A stretch of 64,000 bases of DNA from Planctomycetota bacterium (GCA_014240375.1 JAAZXB010000006.1:62001-126000); one strand, 5' to 3'; positions 1 to 10,379 are shown, counted from the first letter of the stretch. Notes: a model not told the origin generated them from the letters alone. Numbers and translations are program-made.

Positions 1-20
1 CATCCGAGGAGACGTCGCAA

Positions 21-1223
21 TTGCACACCCTCCTCGACTACGGACAGGTATGGATCTCCTCTGTACTGCTGCTCCTCTCGATGTGGATCACCAGTGGAAG
101 TCTGGCCGACGAGATCGTGACCGGCAGGATGCGTGTTCTGGTGGTCCATCGTTACGGCAAGAGCGCACTCTTGCCGGGGAAATGGTTGGGCAGTTTGTGG
201 GCCATCCTGGCGCTACTGGTACCCGCCACAGCGATGCTCTGGATCCTCTGTGGACAGGTGGTGGAGAGTTCTACCGATCTGTTCGGTGAACCCGCGGTGG
301 CACTGGTGTCCCCCGATAGCATCGAGGTTACCCCTGAGGAGATCGAGAATTACATGGCACTCCAGATGCTGGAAGATCCAGCAGGCTGGGGAATGCTCGA
401 AAGAGACGAGGCGTATCGCATTGCTCGATCGCGTCTCGATCGTTGGTCGCGTTCGCTGGTCCAGGGAGTTCCGATGGAATACCACTTTCAGTATCCCGCT
501 GGATTGAGTGCCGGTGCAGTGCTCGAGATCAGGCCGTCGCTGGGTCGTCTTCATCGATCGGAGAGGGCCCGGATTCGCCTTCACCTGGCGGGCGATTCCA
601 GAGAAGTGGTACTCAGAAACTCGGTCAGGAGTCAAATTGAGCTTCCGGATCCACTGGTCGGCGAGACAGATGTCGTCATCACGATGGAGTTCCTCGGAGC
701 CGTTTCTGAAGGGATACGCATCTCTTCGTTGAACTGGAGCGGATCGGACGCTATGCAACTGAGGGTTCGAGAGGGTTCCTTGCTCTCCTCGCTGTTACGC
801 TCCCAGTTTTTGCTGTGGATCCGCTGTGGGTTCGTCGCTGCCCTGGGGTTGATGGTGTCGACTTTCCTCGGTTTGCCGGTGGCCACTCTACTGATGCTGT
901 GCTTCTTCATCGCTGCGGCCGGAGGAGGATTTACCGGTGCCTTTGATGATAGTCATGGAGGGGGCCATCACGATCCTCGGGATCAGGAACCTTCCCGGAT
1001 CCTCATCGATCTGCTGGCCAGTGGAGGGGAGTGGGTCGTCAGCCTCCTCGGGGATTGGAGTCGACATGTGACTGGCTCGCGCGTCGCTGCGGGAGAAAAT
1101 GTCAAGGTGTCGGAGGTCTACTCCGGGCTCACCACGATTGGTCTGATCTGGGTCGGTGTTGCTCTGCTACTGGGAAGCTGGATGAATTCCCGCAAGGAGC
1201 ACGGGTTGGGAGTGGACCGATGA
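21..1223 (+). CDS. Multi-spanning membrane protein, ABC-2 permease-like (probably 5'-truncated by the window edge)
   Basis: Hydrophobic segments at both ends of a large hydrophilic domain; frame open to the left edge; TGA overlaps the next ATG (ATGA at 1220-1223). Confidence 0.6.
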   Translation: MHTLLDYGQVWISSVLLLLSMWITSGSLADEIVTGRMRVLVVHRYGKSALLPGKWLGSLWAILALLVPATAMLWILCGQVVESSTDLFGEPAVALVSPDSIEVTPEEIENYMALQMLEDPAGWGMLERDEAYRIARSRLDRWSRSLVQGVPMEYHFQYPAGLSAGAVLEIRPSLGRLHRSERARIRLHLAGDSREVVLRNSVRSQIELPDPLVGETDVVITMEFLGAVSEGIRISSLNWSGSDAMQLRVREGSLLSSLLRSQFLLWIRCGFVAALGLMVSTFLGLPVATLLMLCFFIAAAGGGFTGAFDDSHGGGHHDPRDQEPSRILIDLLASGGEWVVSLLGDWSRHVTGSRVAAGENVKVSEVYSGLTTIGLIWVGVALLLGSWMNSRKEHGLGVDR

Positions 1224-2929
1224 TCCATCGATCCGAGGCGATTCCACTGTTGCTGTTTCTACTGCTGCTCGCTACTGCAGCAGCGATCACGATACCGCTC
1301 GATCGTGGGCTCGAAGAGGATGGAATCTCGTTGCCCATTTCTCGTGCCACTGGTGTTCCCGCCGATGTCTTGTTGATGCAGCAAACTCTGGGTGCTTTTC
1401 GAGGGTGGGCCATCGATGCGTTGTGGCTTCGAGCACTGGAACGCCGAGAACAGGGTCGGCTCCACGAATCGATGGAACTGGCGACCTGGATCACCAAACT
1501 ACAACCGTACTTTCCCAGGGTCTGGAATTTCCAGTCGTGGTTGCTGGCCTTTGAACTTGCCCTCGACAGCAGGGATCCACAGCAACGCTGGTCCTGGGTG
1601 CTGGAGTCGGTCGACCTGCTCAGGGGACCGGGATTGAGAGCGAATCCCTTCAGCCACGAGATTCACGGCCAACTCTCTTACCTGTTCTGGTTCAAGATCG
1701 GTGAGTTCCAGGATGAATCCGCAGGGTATTACCAGCGGCGACTGTGTCAGCGTTGGCGTGATATCCTCGGCGATCCTTCCGCGAGTGAGTCCCGGCCATA
1801 CCAGGAAGTTTTACAGAGGGTCGCTATAGCAGCAACGGAGGCCTCTTCCTCGACCCTACCGTGGCTACAAGATGCTCGCCTGGTCGTTGCCATCGAGAGG
1901 GCTCTCGACGATCCCGAGCCCGTCTTGCGAGAAGGAGTCGAGATTGCGATTCCCCTCCTTCCCGCCGAACATCGGCAAGAAGTGGAGGACATGTTGAGGC
2001 GACGCCTGCTGGAAGGCGAGTTGAACATGTCACCAGAACTGATGGAGAGACTCTCCTGGTATCTGGGCCCGGTCGATTGGCGAACTCCAGGGGCTCATGC
2101 CATTTACTGGGCAGCACAGGGGGTGCTTCGTTCCCGTCCCGGTGGACTTTCGGAATCACTCGATGACTCGAACATCGAGGCTGTCCTGGTGTCGACCAAT
2201 GTTCGAATCGGGCTGCAGAAGTTGGTTCGCTATGGACGTCCTCTACTCGATGAGCAGGGATCGCTGATCACCAGTTTGCCACAACCTGGAATCTTGCCCT
2301 CCTACGAGCGAGCTTTGGTCTGTCTCACCCAGGGGCAGGGGATTCCCGATGAATTGCTGCCCCGGATGCTGGAAATCCTCGCCGATTCGGTGGTGACAGC
2401 ATGGCTCCAGGGGGAGGACCCGATGGCGATTCAATTGCTGGGTCGATATCGGGACCTCGCCGGAGGCACCACTCAGCCATCCGCTGCAGCGCTGGAGTCG
2501 CAGATCGAGACCCTGGTACTCGGCACATTGACCGAAGAGGATGGAGAACGAGAGCGAAAAGGGTTGTTGATCGGGATTCGCGGTAAATCGCTGGTCGCCG
2601 GTGGTGGTGGAGGGACCGCTCAGGAGGCGGTCAGGGGAGATCAACTGGCGGATCGTCTGGAACAGAGATGGTACGGCCGGCGTTTACCCGATGTCCGTCG
2701 CAATTCGATTATTTCAGCACTCAGGACTCCTGAATTTTCAGCTCCGCTGTCGGTCAAGCGCAGAATCTGGGAAACTCTTGGTGCGGAAGAGAAGTTCGAT
2801 CTCGATGAAACTACCCGGAGTCTGTTGAAGATCGAAGCGAATCGTTTTGGCCAGAATCCGCAAGTGGCTTTCCCCGGGATCGGCAAGCAGCGAGGCCGGG
2901 CCGGAAGCCGTACTGAAAATGAGGATTGA
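1220..2929 (+). CDS. Conserved hypothetical, N-terminal membrane anchor, helical repeat-like region
   Basis: ORF 1031..2929; start placed at ATG 1220 (MIHRSEAIPLLLFLLLLATAAAI), coupled to the upstream gene. Confidence 0.65.
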   Translation: MIHRSEAIPLLLFLLLLATAAAITIPLDRGLEEDGISLPISRATGVPADVLLMQQTLGAFRGWAIDALWLRALERREQGRLHESMELATWITKLQPYFPRVWNFQSWLLAFELALDSRDPQQRWSWVLESVDLLRGPGLRANPFSHEIHGQLSYLFWFKIGEFQDESAGYYQRRLCQRWRDILGDPSASESRPYQEVLQRVAIAATEASSSTLPWLQDARLVVAIERALDDPEPVLREGVEIAIPLLPAEHRQEVEDMLRRRLLEGELNMSPELMERLSWYLGPVDWRTPGAHAIYWAAQGVLRSRPGGLSESLDDSNIEAVLVSTNVRIGLQKLVRYGRPLLDEQGSLITSLPQPGILPSYERALVCLTQGQGIPDELLPRMLEILADSVVTAWLQGEDPMAIQLLGRYRDLAGGTTQPSAAALESQIETLVLGTLTEEDGERERKGLLIGIRGKSLVAGGGGGTAQEAVRGDQLADRLEQRWYGRRLPDVRRNSIISALRTPEFSAPLSVKRRIWETLGAEEKFDLDETTRSLLKIEANRFGQNPQVAFPGIGKQRGRAGSRTENED

Positions 2930-4008
2930 TGGAGAATAAAGAAATGACGCAGAAGTGGATCTCTGAACTCCCGAAAGTGCAACTACACGACCATCTCGAT
3001 GGAGGCCTCCGTCCCTCGACCATCATCGAACTCGCCGACGAGAGAGGAATTGAACTTCCGTCGAATGACCCTGACCAGCTGGGGTCATGGTTTTTCAGAG
3101 GTGCGGATCAGGGAAGTTTACCGAAGTATCTGGAAGGATTCTCGGTCACTACTTCAGTGATGCAAGATGAAGAGGCGCTCCACAGAGTCGCCAGAGAGCA
3201 TGTCGAAGGCCTCGCAGCAGATGGTGTGATCTACGGAGAGGTTCGGTTCGCACCGGTTCTTCATGTCGAGAAGGGGCTCGATTCTGCAGCGGTTCTCGAG
3301 GCGGTACTGGACGGGATCGCTGTCGGGTGTCAAAGCACCGGCATCGATGTCAGGATCATCGTCTGCTCCCTGAGGCATATGGACCCGCAGATTTCGCTGC
3401 GTTCGGCGGAGGTGGCGGTTCAGTTCAGAGATCGTGGAGTGGTCGGATTTGATCTGGCTGGCGACGAGTCGGGGCACCCTCCCGCAGATCATAATGAAGC
3501 GTTTCATTTCCTTCGCCGGAGTAATTTCAACATCACCATTCATGCGGGAGAGGCGTTTGGCCTCTCCTCCATCTGGCAAGCGATCCAGCACTGCGGTGCT
3601 CATCGGATCGGTCACGCCACTCGACTGGTGGAGGACGATACTGTTCCAGGAGATCATCGCGGCACTCTAGGGGAGTACATCCTCGATCACAGGATCCCCC
3701 TCGAGATGTGTCTCTCCTCCAATCTCCACACCGGAGCGGTTTCATCCCTCGTCGATCACCCGTTTCCCAGATATCTGAGGGAAGGGTATCGTGTCGGTCT
3801 CAATGTCGATAACACGTTGATGTCGGCCACCACCCTGTCGAAGGAATGGCAACTCGCCGTGGACTTGTTCGGACTCGGACTCGGCGATCTGGAACGGATC
3901 GCCGTCAATTCGATGAAGAGCGCATTCTGCGAGCACTCGACCCGTCGCAAGGTGATCCAGGGGCAGTTGCTACCACGATTCCGTGCGGTTCAGGACGCGA
4001 AGAGTTGA
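2926..4008 (+). CDS. add: Adenosine deaminase family protein
   Basis: LPKVQLHDHLDGGLRP, VIYGEVRFAP, ITIHAGEAFG, RIGHATRL, NVDNTLMS motifs. Confidence 0.88.
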   Translation: MMENKEMTQKWISELPKVQLHDHLDGGLRPSTIIELADERGIELPSNDPDQLGSWFFRGADQGSLPKYLEGFSVTTSVMQDEEALHRVAREHVEGLAADGVIYGEVRFAPVLHVEKGLDSAAVLEAVLDGIAVGCQSTGIDVRIIVCSLRHMDPQISLRSAEVAVQFRDRGVVGFDLAGDESGHPPADHNEAFHFLRRSNFNITIHAGEAFGLSSIWQAIQHCGAHRIGHATRLVEDDTVPGDHRGTLGEYILDHRIPLEMCLSSNLHTGAVSSLVDHPFPRYLREGYRVGLNVDNTLMSATTLSKEWQLAVDLFGLGLGDLERIAVNSMKSAFCEHSTRRKVIQGQLLPRFRAVQDAKS

Positions 4009-4085
4009 ACCTCGGTCCAGTTGGGTGAATAATACAATCCGGTGTCTAAACGACAGTTTCCCGCAGTAGATTCCTGGAGAACCAG

Positions 4086-6095
4086 ATGTCCGATTTGATA
4101 GCGAAGTTGCAGCAGCGAGAGGTTTCCAGGAGATCTCAGGAGGTTCGTCTAGAGGGGCGAGTTCTCCATCTGGTCGATGATGCCGAAGCGATGGTCCAGC
4201 AACTGTCTGGGACCGATCTTCCTCTCGATCACGGACTGACCTATCGCGATAACATCTCCACCGACGAGATCACCCCTGCCTACGTTTGCTACTATCACGA
4301 CGAAACCCTCGGTGAGTTCCCCTATGTTGGATACTCCGCCGGGGGGGAGTTCCCGATCACCAGGAGTTCCATCAAGGACGGCGGATTTGCTGCCGCCGTC
4401 AGTGGTAAGCGAAGGGGCAAGGGGTCCAGTCGTGAGGCGTCCCCTTACGCGGAACTGTGTGCTGGAATCCATCTGATCTTCGCCGAGAATATCGAACGGA
4501 TTTATCAGCAAAACTGCCACAATCTGGGATTGCTGACCTGTACCGATTTCTCGGTTCTCGAGCGATTGGTCGCCGGAGAATCGGTCCCCCTCGACGAGTT
4601 CAAGAAGGGGAAGGATCCCGTCACCTGCCAGATCATCGACTGGGGAGGACTGTTCGAGTTCAATCTAGCACGATTGCAGGGAAAGGTAGATCTATCCGGT
4701 CCCATCGCAGCGAACGGACCACAGACCATCACACAGAAGATTTTTGCCCGCAGCCGAATTCTCGATTCTGCAACCGGGCAGGTCGGAAGTGATAGTGCCG
4801 AAATCGGTGACGCTGGGTTCTTCCAGACCGACATCCGTTTCAGCCATGAATACGTGACTCCGATGGCAGCCTCCTTCTTTGAGCAGAAGGTGGGAAAGGG
4901 AGAACCGCTGACCGATCCCGATTCCGTCATCTTCTTCCGCGATCATTTGACCTTCCTCGAGCAGGCCATCACTCCTGAACGACGGAAGATGGGACTGCTT
5001 CAAACTGCTGAGCAATTGAAAATCAAGCAGGAGGAGTTTGCTCACGCCTATGACATCACCTTGCACGGGGAAACCGGGCTCGGAGGGTCGGAGGCGATTT
5101 GTCACTCCAAGATCATCCAGGACTACGCGCTCCCCGGTCAGTTGATCATCGGGAGTGATTCACATACTCCTCACTCTGGTGCCCTCGGATGCGTTGCTTT
5201 CGGTGTCGGTACCACTGCGATCTTCAACTCATGGATCACAAAAGATGTGTACTCGACGGTTCCCGAAACGGTTCGCATCGAGGTGCGTGGAAAGAGACCT
5301 GCAGGAATCACTGCCAAGGACATGATGTTGGCGATCCTCCGGGAGCCATATGTCGCAGAGGGTCATGCGATCGCCAAGATGGTGGAGTACTGCGGAAATG
5401 CAGTGGAAGAACTCTCCATCGATGAGAGAGCCACGATGACCAACATGGCTGCAGAGGTGGGAGCGTTCAGTGGAATCATCGTTCCTGACGAGAAAACGGT
5501 CGAGTTCCTCGTTGCAGAGCGAGGATTGGACCCGCAGCAGGCTCGCCAGTACTGCGAGGGCCTGTTCTCCGATGAAGGAGCCAACTACTGCCACGAGATC
5601 GTCATAGAAGTCGAAGATCTCGAACCGTTGGTGGCCCTCCCTGGAGATCCCGGAAACGGGGTTGAGATTTCCAAGCTGGAAAAAACTGTCGTCATAGACA
5701 TCGCCTATGGTGGGTCCTGCACTGCGGGCAAAAAAGAGGACATGAACATGTACGCCGAGGTTCTCCGCCACGGATTGGAACAAGGGCGACGAGTGGCGGA
5801 TGGGGTCGAGTTCTGGATCCAGTTCGGATCCCAGGAGGTCAAGGAGTACTGTCGCGAGATGGGCTATCTGGAGATCTTCGAAAAGGCCGGAGCTCAGGTC
5901 ATCGAGCCTTCTTGCGGAGCCTGCATCAATGCTGGTCCAGGGGTCAGTCGTACACCCGAGCAGGTCAGTGTCAGCGCCGTCAACCGCAACTTTCCGGGAC
6001 GGTCAGGACCAGGACAGGTGTATCTGGCCAGTCCGCTGACGGTTGCCGCCAGTGCACTGGCGGGCCACATCGTGGCGTTCAACAGGGATCAATGA
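4086..6095 (+). CDS. Aconitase-family hydratase, swivel domain at N-terminus
   Basis: DNISTDEITPAY and GKGSSREASPYA (swivel) precede IIGSDSHTPHSGALG, GSCTAGKKEDM and SCGACINAGPG (Fe-S core). Confidence 0.88.
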   Translation: MSDLIAKLQQREVSRRSQEVRLEGRVLHLVDDAEAMVQQLSGTDLPLDHGLTYRDNISTDEITPAYVCYYHDETLGEFPYVGYSAGGEFPITRSSIKDGGFAAAVSGKRRGKGSSREASPYAELCAGIHLIFAENIERIYQQNCHNLGLLTCTDFSVLERLVAGESVPLDEFKKGKDPVTCQIIDWGGLFEFNLARLQGKVDLSGPIAANGPQTITQKIFARSRILDSATGQVGSDSAEIGDAGFFQTDIRFSHEYVTPMAASFFEQKVGKGEPLTDPDSVIFFRDHLTFLEQAITPERRKMGLLQTAEQLKIKQEEFAHAYDITLHGETGLGGSEAICHSKIIQDYALPGQLIIGSDSHTPHSGALGCVAFGVGTTAIFNSWITKDVYSTVPETVRIEVRGKRPAGITAKDMMLAILREPYVAEGHAIAKMVEYCGNAVEELSIDERATMTNMAAEVGAFSGIIVPDEKTVEFLVAERGLDPQQARQYCEGLFSDEGANYCHEIVIEVEDLEPLVALPGDPGNGVEISKLEKTVVIDIAYGGSCTAGKKEDMNMYAEVLRHGLEQGRRVADGVEFWIQFGSQEVKEYCREMGYLEIFEKAGAQVIEPSCGACINAGPGVSRTPEQVSVSAVNRNFPGRSGPGQVYLASPLTVAASALAGHIVAFNRDQ

Positions 6096-6151
6096 GCGAC
6101 TTGAGATCGATCGCAGTCTCCACCGCTGCAGTATCATCATCCGCCGCGTTG

Positions 6152-6550
6152 TCATCGATGGAGACCGGCAACTCTGGCCAGTTCGGTCCGAAGTTCTAGT
6201 TGCCTGGAGACCGGTTCGATGAGGTCGAGGTAGCAAACACCATCCCGTGCGGAGCGGTCCGGTTGCCAGGGCACTGCGGAATCCTTCTCGATCGCGCTTA
6301 TCACTTCTCGGACCACCGGAAATCGCCGGGGATCGTCCGCAGCGAACGAGTCGCTAGCGGCTCGCCACCACGATTCTCCTCGTAGTAGCCACTGGTGCCA
6401 ACGCGCTGGGAGTTCACTGCCCAGGTGAAGTGTCAGGTCTTCGACCAGCCTGCGAATCAGCGGCAATGAGCACTGGATCAACTTCGTTTCCACGACGCGA
6501 ATCCGTTCGAGCGCCAGAATCCGCTCGCATGCATCTTCATTGCTGTTCAT
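6152..6550 (-). CDS. Hypothetical protein
   Basis: ORF 6152..6559 between aconitase and DUF72 gene; start placed at MNSNEDACERIL. Confidence 0.45.
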   Translation of the reverse strand: MNSNEDACERILALERIRVVETKLIQCSLPLIRRLVEDLTLHLGSELPARWHQWLLRGESWWRAASDSFAADDPRRFPVVREVISAIEKDSAVPWQPDRSARDGVCYLDLIEPVSRQLELRTELARVAGLHR

Positions 6551-6551
6551 C

Positions 6552-7448
6552 ATGAGCACCTGTCGTTTATCTCGTGTTCTCCAGGTGAATGGGCCTGGAA
6601 TGGAGTGGCCGTTGTTTGATCAAGACTCAGGGCTCTATATCGGCACATCATCCTGGTCCGAGAAAAGTTGGCAAGGGGTCTTTTATCCCGAGGGTCTCGC
6701 ACCCCGGGAGTTCATCCGCCATTACTCGAAGATGTACGACAGCGTCGAGATCGACGCGACCTTCTACGCCATTCCCTCCCGCAGTACCGTGGAAGGGTGG
6801 AGAGAGAGAACTCCGCCTGGATTCCAGTTTGCGGCCAAGGTTCCACGAGTGATCACTCATGACAAGGTTCTGGTGGACGCTCAGGAAGAGATGGAACTCT
6901 TCGTCGAGACGATGCAGTGGCTCGGTGATCGACTCGGGCCATTGTTACTGCAGTTTCCATACTTCAATCGAAAAGCATTTTCGAGCCCCGAGCCCTTTTT
7001 TGATCGTCTCGATCAATTTTTGACGAGGATTCCCGTGGGGCCCAGATACGTGGTGGAAGTCAGGAATCGCCACTGGGTGGGTCGACGATTGGAGCAATTA
7101 CTCCGGCGCCATGGGGTGTCGCTGGCCTGGGTAGATCAGGCATGGATGCCGGAGCCGGAAGACTGGCCTCGATTGCTCGACGGCCCCGGGGCTGGCCCGG
7201 GTTATTTCAGGTTTCTGGGTGATCATAAGCAGATGGATCAACTCACTGATAAGTGGGACCGCCAGGTGGTGGATCGCCGCGATCGACTGGCACGCTGGGT
7301 ACCGCTGATGCGGACCTTTCGCGAAGCGGGAGTGGATGTCTTCGGCTTCTTCAACAATCACTATGCCGGTCATGCACCGGCAACAGTCGAAGATTTCAGA
7401 TCGCTATGGGGTGCGGGAGCAGATCACTCGTCTTCATCTTCGAATTGA
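6552..7448 (+). CDS. DUF72 (YecE-like) domain protein
   Basis: LYIGTSSWSEKSWQGVFYP, SVEIDATFYAIPS, FQFAAKVPRVITH, GFFNNHYAGHAP; start could also be ATG 6600. Confidence 0.85.
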   Translation: MSTCRLSRVLQVNGPGMEWPLFDQDSGLYIGTSSWSEKSWQGVFYPEGLAPREFIRHYSKMYDSVEIDATFYAIPSRSTVEGWRERTPPGFQFAAKVPRVITHDKVLVDAQEEMELFVETMQWLGDRLGPLLLQFPYFNRKAFSSPEPFFDRLDQFLTRIPVGPRYVVEVRNRHWVGRRLEQLLRRHGVSLAWVDQAWMPEPEDWPRLLDGPGAGPGYFRFLGDHKQMDQLTDKWDRQVVDRRDRLARWVPLMRTFREAGVDVFGFFNNHYAGHAPATVEDFRSLWGAGADHSSSSSN

Positions 7449-8905
7449 TGGGGTCCCTCCAGGCCAGTCCACGATCCCACCCGGTACACCAGCATCAGGT
7501 TGGTCCGACCCATTCGATGAGTGGGAGCGCCCATCAACAACACAAGCAGATCACCTTGGGCAGCAACTTCATCGGTCTGGATCGTCTTGTCCAGTTCCTG
7601 GATCAACTCATCGGTGGTTCGGGCGGGGAGGATCTGGTAGGGACGAACTCCCCACACCAGGGTCAGGCGATCTCGAACCGTCTGATTGGTGGTGAAGGCA
7701 AGGATCGGGCGTTCCGGTCGGCGTCGGGAAGCCAGCAGTGCGGTCGATCCTGACCGGGTAAATGCGCAAAGCGCATGGGCGTCGACATCATGGGCCACCT
7801 GGCAACCCGCGTCGGTGACCGCTTCTGCGGGCGAGTTGGTCGACCTCTCTCGCCTCTTCCGGATGAAGGGCTGGACCGCATTTTGCTCGGTGTAATGGAT
7901 CACATTCGACATCATCCTGACCGATTCGATCGGATAATCTCCGATCGCAGTTTCCCCCGAGAGCATCACCGCATCGGTGCCATCGAGTACTGCATTGGCT
8001 ACATCACTCGCCTCTGCACGTGTCGGACGTGGATTTCTCGTCATGCTATCGAGCATCTGTGTTGCGGTGATGATCGGGCGTCCCAACTTCAACCCTTCAG
8101 CGATGATGCGCTTCTGGATGACGGGCACTCGTTCCGGCGGGATCTCCACTCCCAGGTCTCCACGAGCGACCATCGCCCCCCAGGAATTTTCGAGGATCGG
8201 GGTGATGTTATCGACCGCCAACGGCTTTTCGATCTTGGAGATGATGGGGATATCTGAGCCTTTGCTGGCGAGCAAGTCGCGCAACTGAATCACATCTTCA
8301 GGTTTCCTGACGAAGGAGAGAGCGATGAAGTCGACATTCATCGAAGTGGCGAAGATGGCGTCTTCGCAATCCTTCTCGGTGATCGCCGGGGCAGAGACGT
8401 GACTTCCGGGCAAGTTGATGCCCTTACGAGGATGAATCAGCCCGGCATTTGCAGCCCTCGCGATCACCAGCCCCTTCTCGACGGTAATTGTCTCGAAGGC
8501 GATGTTCCCGTCATCGATAAGGATGGGATCACCGACAGAGAGATCCTTGTCGAGCAGGTCATAGTCGCTTCCGATTTCTTCGTTTCCAGGAGTGCGTCCG
8601 ACCGCGATCCGGATCTCCTCTCCCTGTTCGATAGGAATCGGATCTCCTTCAAAATAGGAGAGGCGAATCTTCGGTCCCTGTAGGTCGTACAGGATACCGA
8701 TCGGACGACCCACTCGATTTGCGATCTCTCGGACCATCTCGATGGTCGTCCGATCCTGGTCGTGGGCTCCATGGGAAGCATTGATCCTGACCACATCGAG
8801 ACCCGCCTCGAACATTCCTCGAAGGACTTCGGGGGAATTGGAGGCGGGGCCGAGGGTGCCCACGATCTTGGTTTGTCTGAACGCAGATGAGTGATTTGAT
8901 TCCAT
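7424..8905 (-). CDS. pyk: Pyruvate kinase
   Basis: TKIVGTLGPASNSPEVL, RINASHG, DLQGPKIRL, SKIEKPLAVDN, MVARGDLGVEIP, TATQMLDSMTRNPRPTRAEASDVANAVLDGTDAVMLSGETA. Confidence 0.97.
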   Translation of the reverse strand: MESNHSSAFRQTKIVGTLGPASNSPEVLRGMFEAGLDVVRINASHGAHDQDRTTIEMVREIANRVGRPIGILYDLQGPKIRLSYFEGDPIPIEQGEEIRIAVGRTPGNEEIGSDYDLLDKDLSVGDPILIDDGNIAFETITVEKGLVIARAANAGLIHPRKGINLPGSHVSAPAITEKDCEDAIFATSMNVDFIALSFVRKPEDVIQLRDLLASKGSDIPIISKIEKPLAVDNITPILENSWGAMVARGDLGVEIPPERVPVIQKRIIAEGLKLGRPIITATQMLDSMTRNPRPTRAEASDVANAVLDGTDAVMLSGETAIGDYPIESVRMMSNVIHYTEQNAVQPFIRKRRERSTNSPAEAVTDAGCQVAHDVDAHALCAFTRSGSTALLASRRRPERPILAFTTNQTVRDRLTLVWGVRPYQILPARTTDELIQELDKTIQTDEVAAQGDLLVLLMGAPTHRMGRTNLMLVYRVGSWTGLEGPHQFEDEDE

Positions 8906-8975
8906 TGTTCAATGATGGCCGGATCTGACTCTGCTGTAAAGAGAACACCGGATCGAAGCGGCCTTGAAGGAAAAA

Positions 8976-9011
8976 GAAGGCTCGGAACGCCGATTGGAGT
9001 CCCGAGCCTTC
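8976..9011 (-). terminator. Rho-independent-type terminator of the dockerin-like gene
   Basis: 10-bp stem GAAGGCTCGG/CCGAGCCTTC; on the minus strand followed by a T-rich stretch (plus strand GGAAAAA). Confidence 0.65.
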
Positions 9012-9032
9012 CATCCTCGCAGAGCACTCTGG

Positions 9033-10379
9033 CTAGGGGCATGGAGGAAAACTGCTGCAGTCGATTCCATCGGTGTCGGTCGGATCTTCTCCGCAAGTTG
9101 GATAGGGAGCAGGTGGGAACGCACCGTTCCCGAAGAGGTTCGACAGCTGGAAGATGGGGTCACTGATGTCAAAGCCGCCGTCATCATTGTTGTCACAGGA
9201 ATCACCACAGGGAGGAAAGCCGGCACCAGCGAAGAGGAAACTGAGAGCGGCCACCACATCTGCGATATCGTTGGGGCCTCCATCGGCGTTGCAATCACCC
9301 CTGACAAAGAGCGGTCCGGTGGTGCAGGTGAGTTGGCAACAAACTTGAGCAAGTACTCCGCCACAGGCGTCGACTGATTCGAGGCAAATCGTCTGAGCGT
9401 TGGGGGATAGCCCGAGGCTGCCTTGCCAACTGGTCGCCGCTGCAGATGCCAATGTTTCGACGAGGATTCCATCGATGTAAATGTGGAGTGCCGAATAACC
9501 ACCAGGGTTGGTCCAGCTGGCGTCTGCAGTGCAGCCAGTGAGAGGATCGGTTGCGATGATGTTACAACTGAACCCGCTCGGAAGAGCTGGAGGTGTGTAT
9601 CCAGGGCATGAATCGGTGATGCAAGTCTGGGTCGAGGAAGAGGAAGCCACTACGCCAGTGATGCAGATGTTGGTACTGGCGGTAGGAAGCGTCACGGAAG
9701 TGGAAGTGGCACCGCCAGGAAGGGTCGCCACCAGCGCTCCATCGAGACGCACCTGGATCCCCGTGTAACTGGCATTATTGGTCCAGTTGAGATCGTAGTT
9801 GCAACTGCAGATGTCGGTGAGGGTGCTGGTGAGAGCGGAAGGGGCGGGCACCTCGATCAGCACGTTTCCCCCGGTACTGGATGGAAAGACGCTCGATCCT
9901 CCGACAGTGAACACGATATTGATCGGCGGACTGCCGAGGGAAGATGAGGGGGATACCGCAGAACTGCTCCCCGGAGTGGCAGTGGGAGCCACCGCATAGT
10001 TCATCGTGGCCACCTGCTGGCCGGAACCGGGAGGGAGTGATTCGAGCGCTCCACCAAAAGTGAAGATACACGCCAGTGCCATTCCCGGACCATTGGCCGG
10101 GTTCAGATCTCCGAAGAAGTAGTCCGCCCCATTACCACCATTGAGTGGAATCAACGCAGAGCCCTGGACAATTTCGATCGGGGTCAAGACCGAGCCATCG
10201 TGCGTGGCTCCGTAGGAGAAGCCCAGCACAGGAGCGTCATGTGCGATCTCAACACTGACGCTGATATTATCACCCGGTAATGCTGAGCCGCCGACGATCG
10301 AGAGGACATTTTGAGCTGTGGCCAGCACTGGCAGGACCAACAAGGTGAGCAGGGTGGTTGAGCGTATAATCAACTTCAT
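9033..10379 (-). CDS. Secreted cohesin-like/FN3-like protein with C-terminal dockerin-like repeats
   Basis: Signal peptide MKLIIRSTTLLTLLVLPVLATAQ; two related WTN..Y..(I/L)(Q/H)(V/I)..DG repeats; FVRGDCNADGGPNDIADVVAALSFLF...NNDDGGFDISDPIFQLSNLF. Confidence 0.8.
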   Translation of the reverse strand: MKLIIRSTTLLTLLVLPVLATAQNVLSIVGGSALPGDNISVSVEIAHDAPVLGFSYGATHDGSVLTPIEIVQGSALIPLNGGNGADYFFGDLNPANGPGMALACIFTFGGALESLPPGSGQQVATMNYAVAPTATPGSSSAVSPSSSLGSPPINIVFTVGGSSVFPSSTGGNVLIEVPAPSALTSTLTDICSCNYDLNWTNNASYTGIQVRLDGALVATLPGGATSTSVTLPTASTNICITGVVASSSSTQTCITDSCPGYTPPALPSGFSCNIIATDPLTGCTADASWTNPGGYSALHIYIDGILVETLASAAATSWQGSLGLSPNAQTICLESVDACGGVLAQVCCQLTCTTGPLFVRGDCNADGGPNDIADVVAALSFLFAGAGFPPCGDSCDNNDDGGFDISDPIFQLSNLFGNGAFPPAPYPTCGEDPTDTDGIDCSSFPPCP

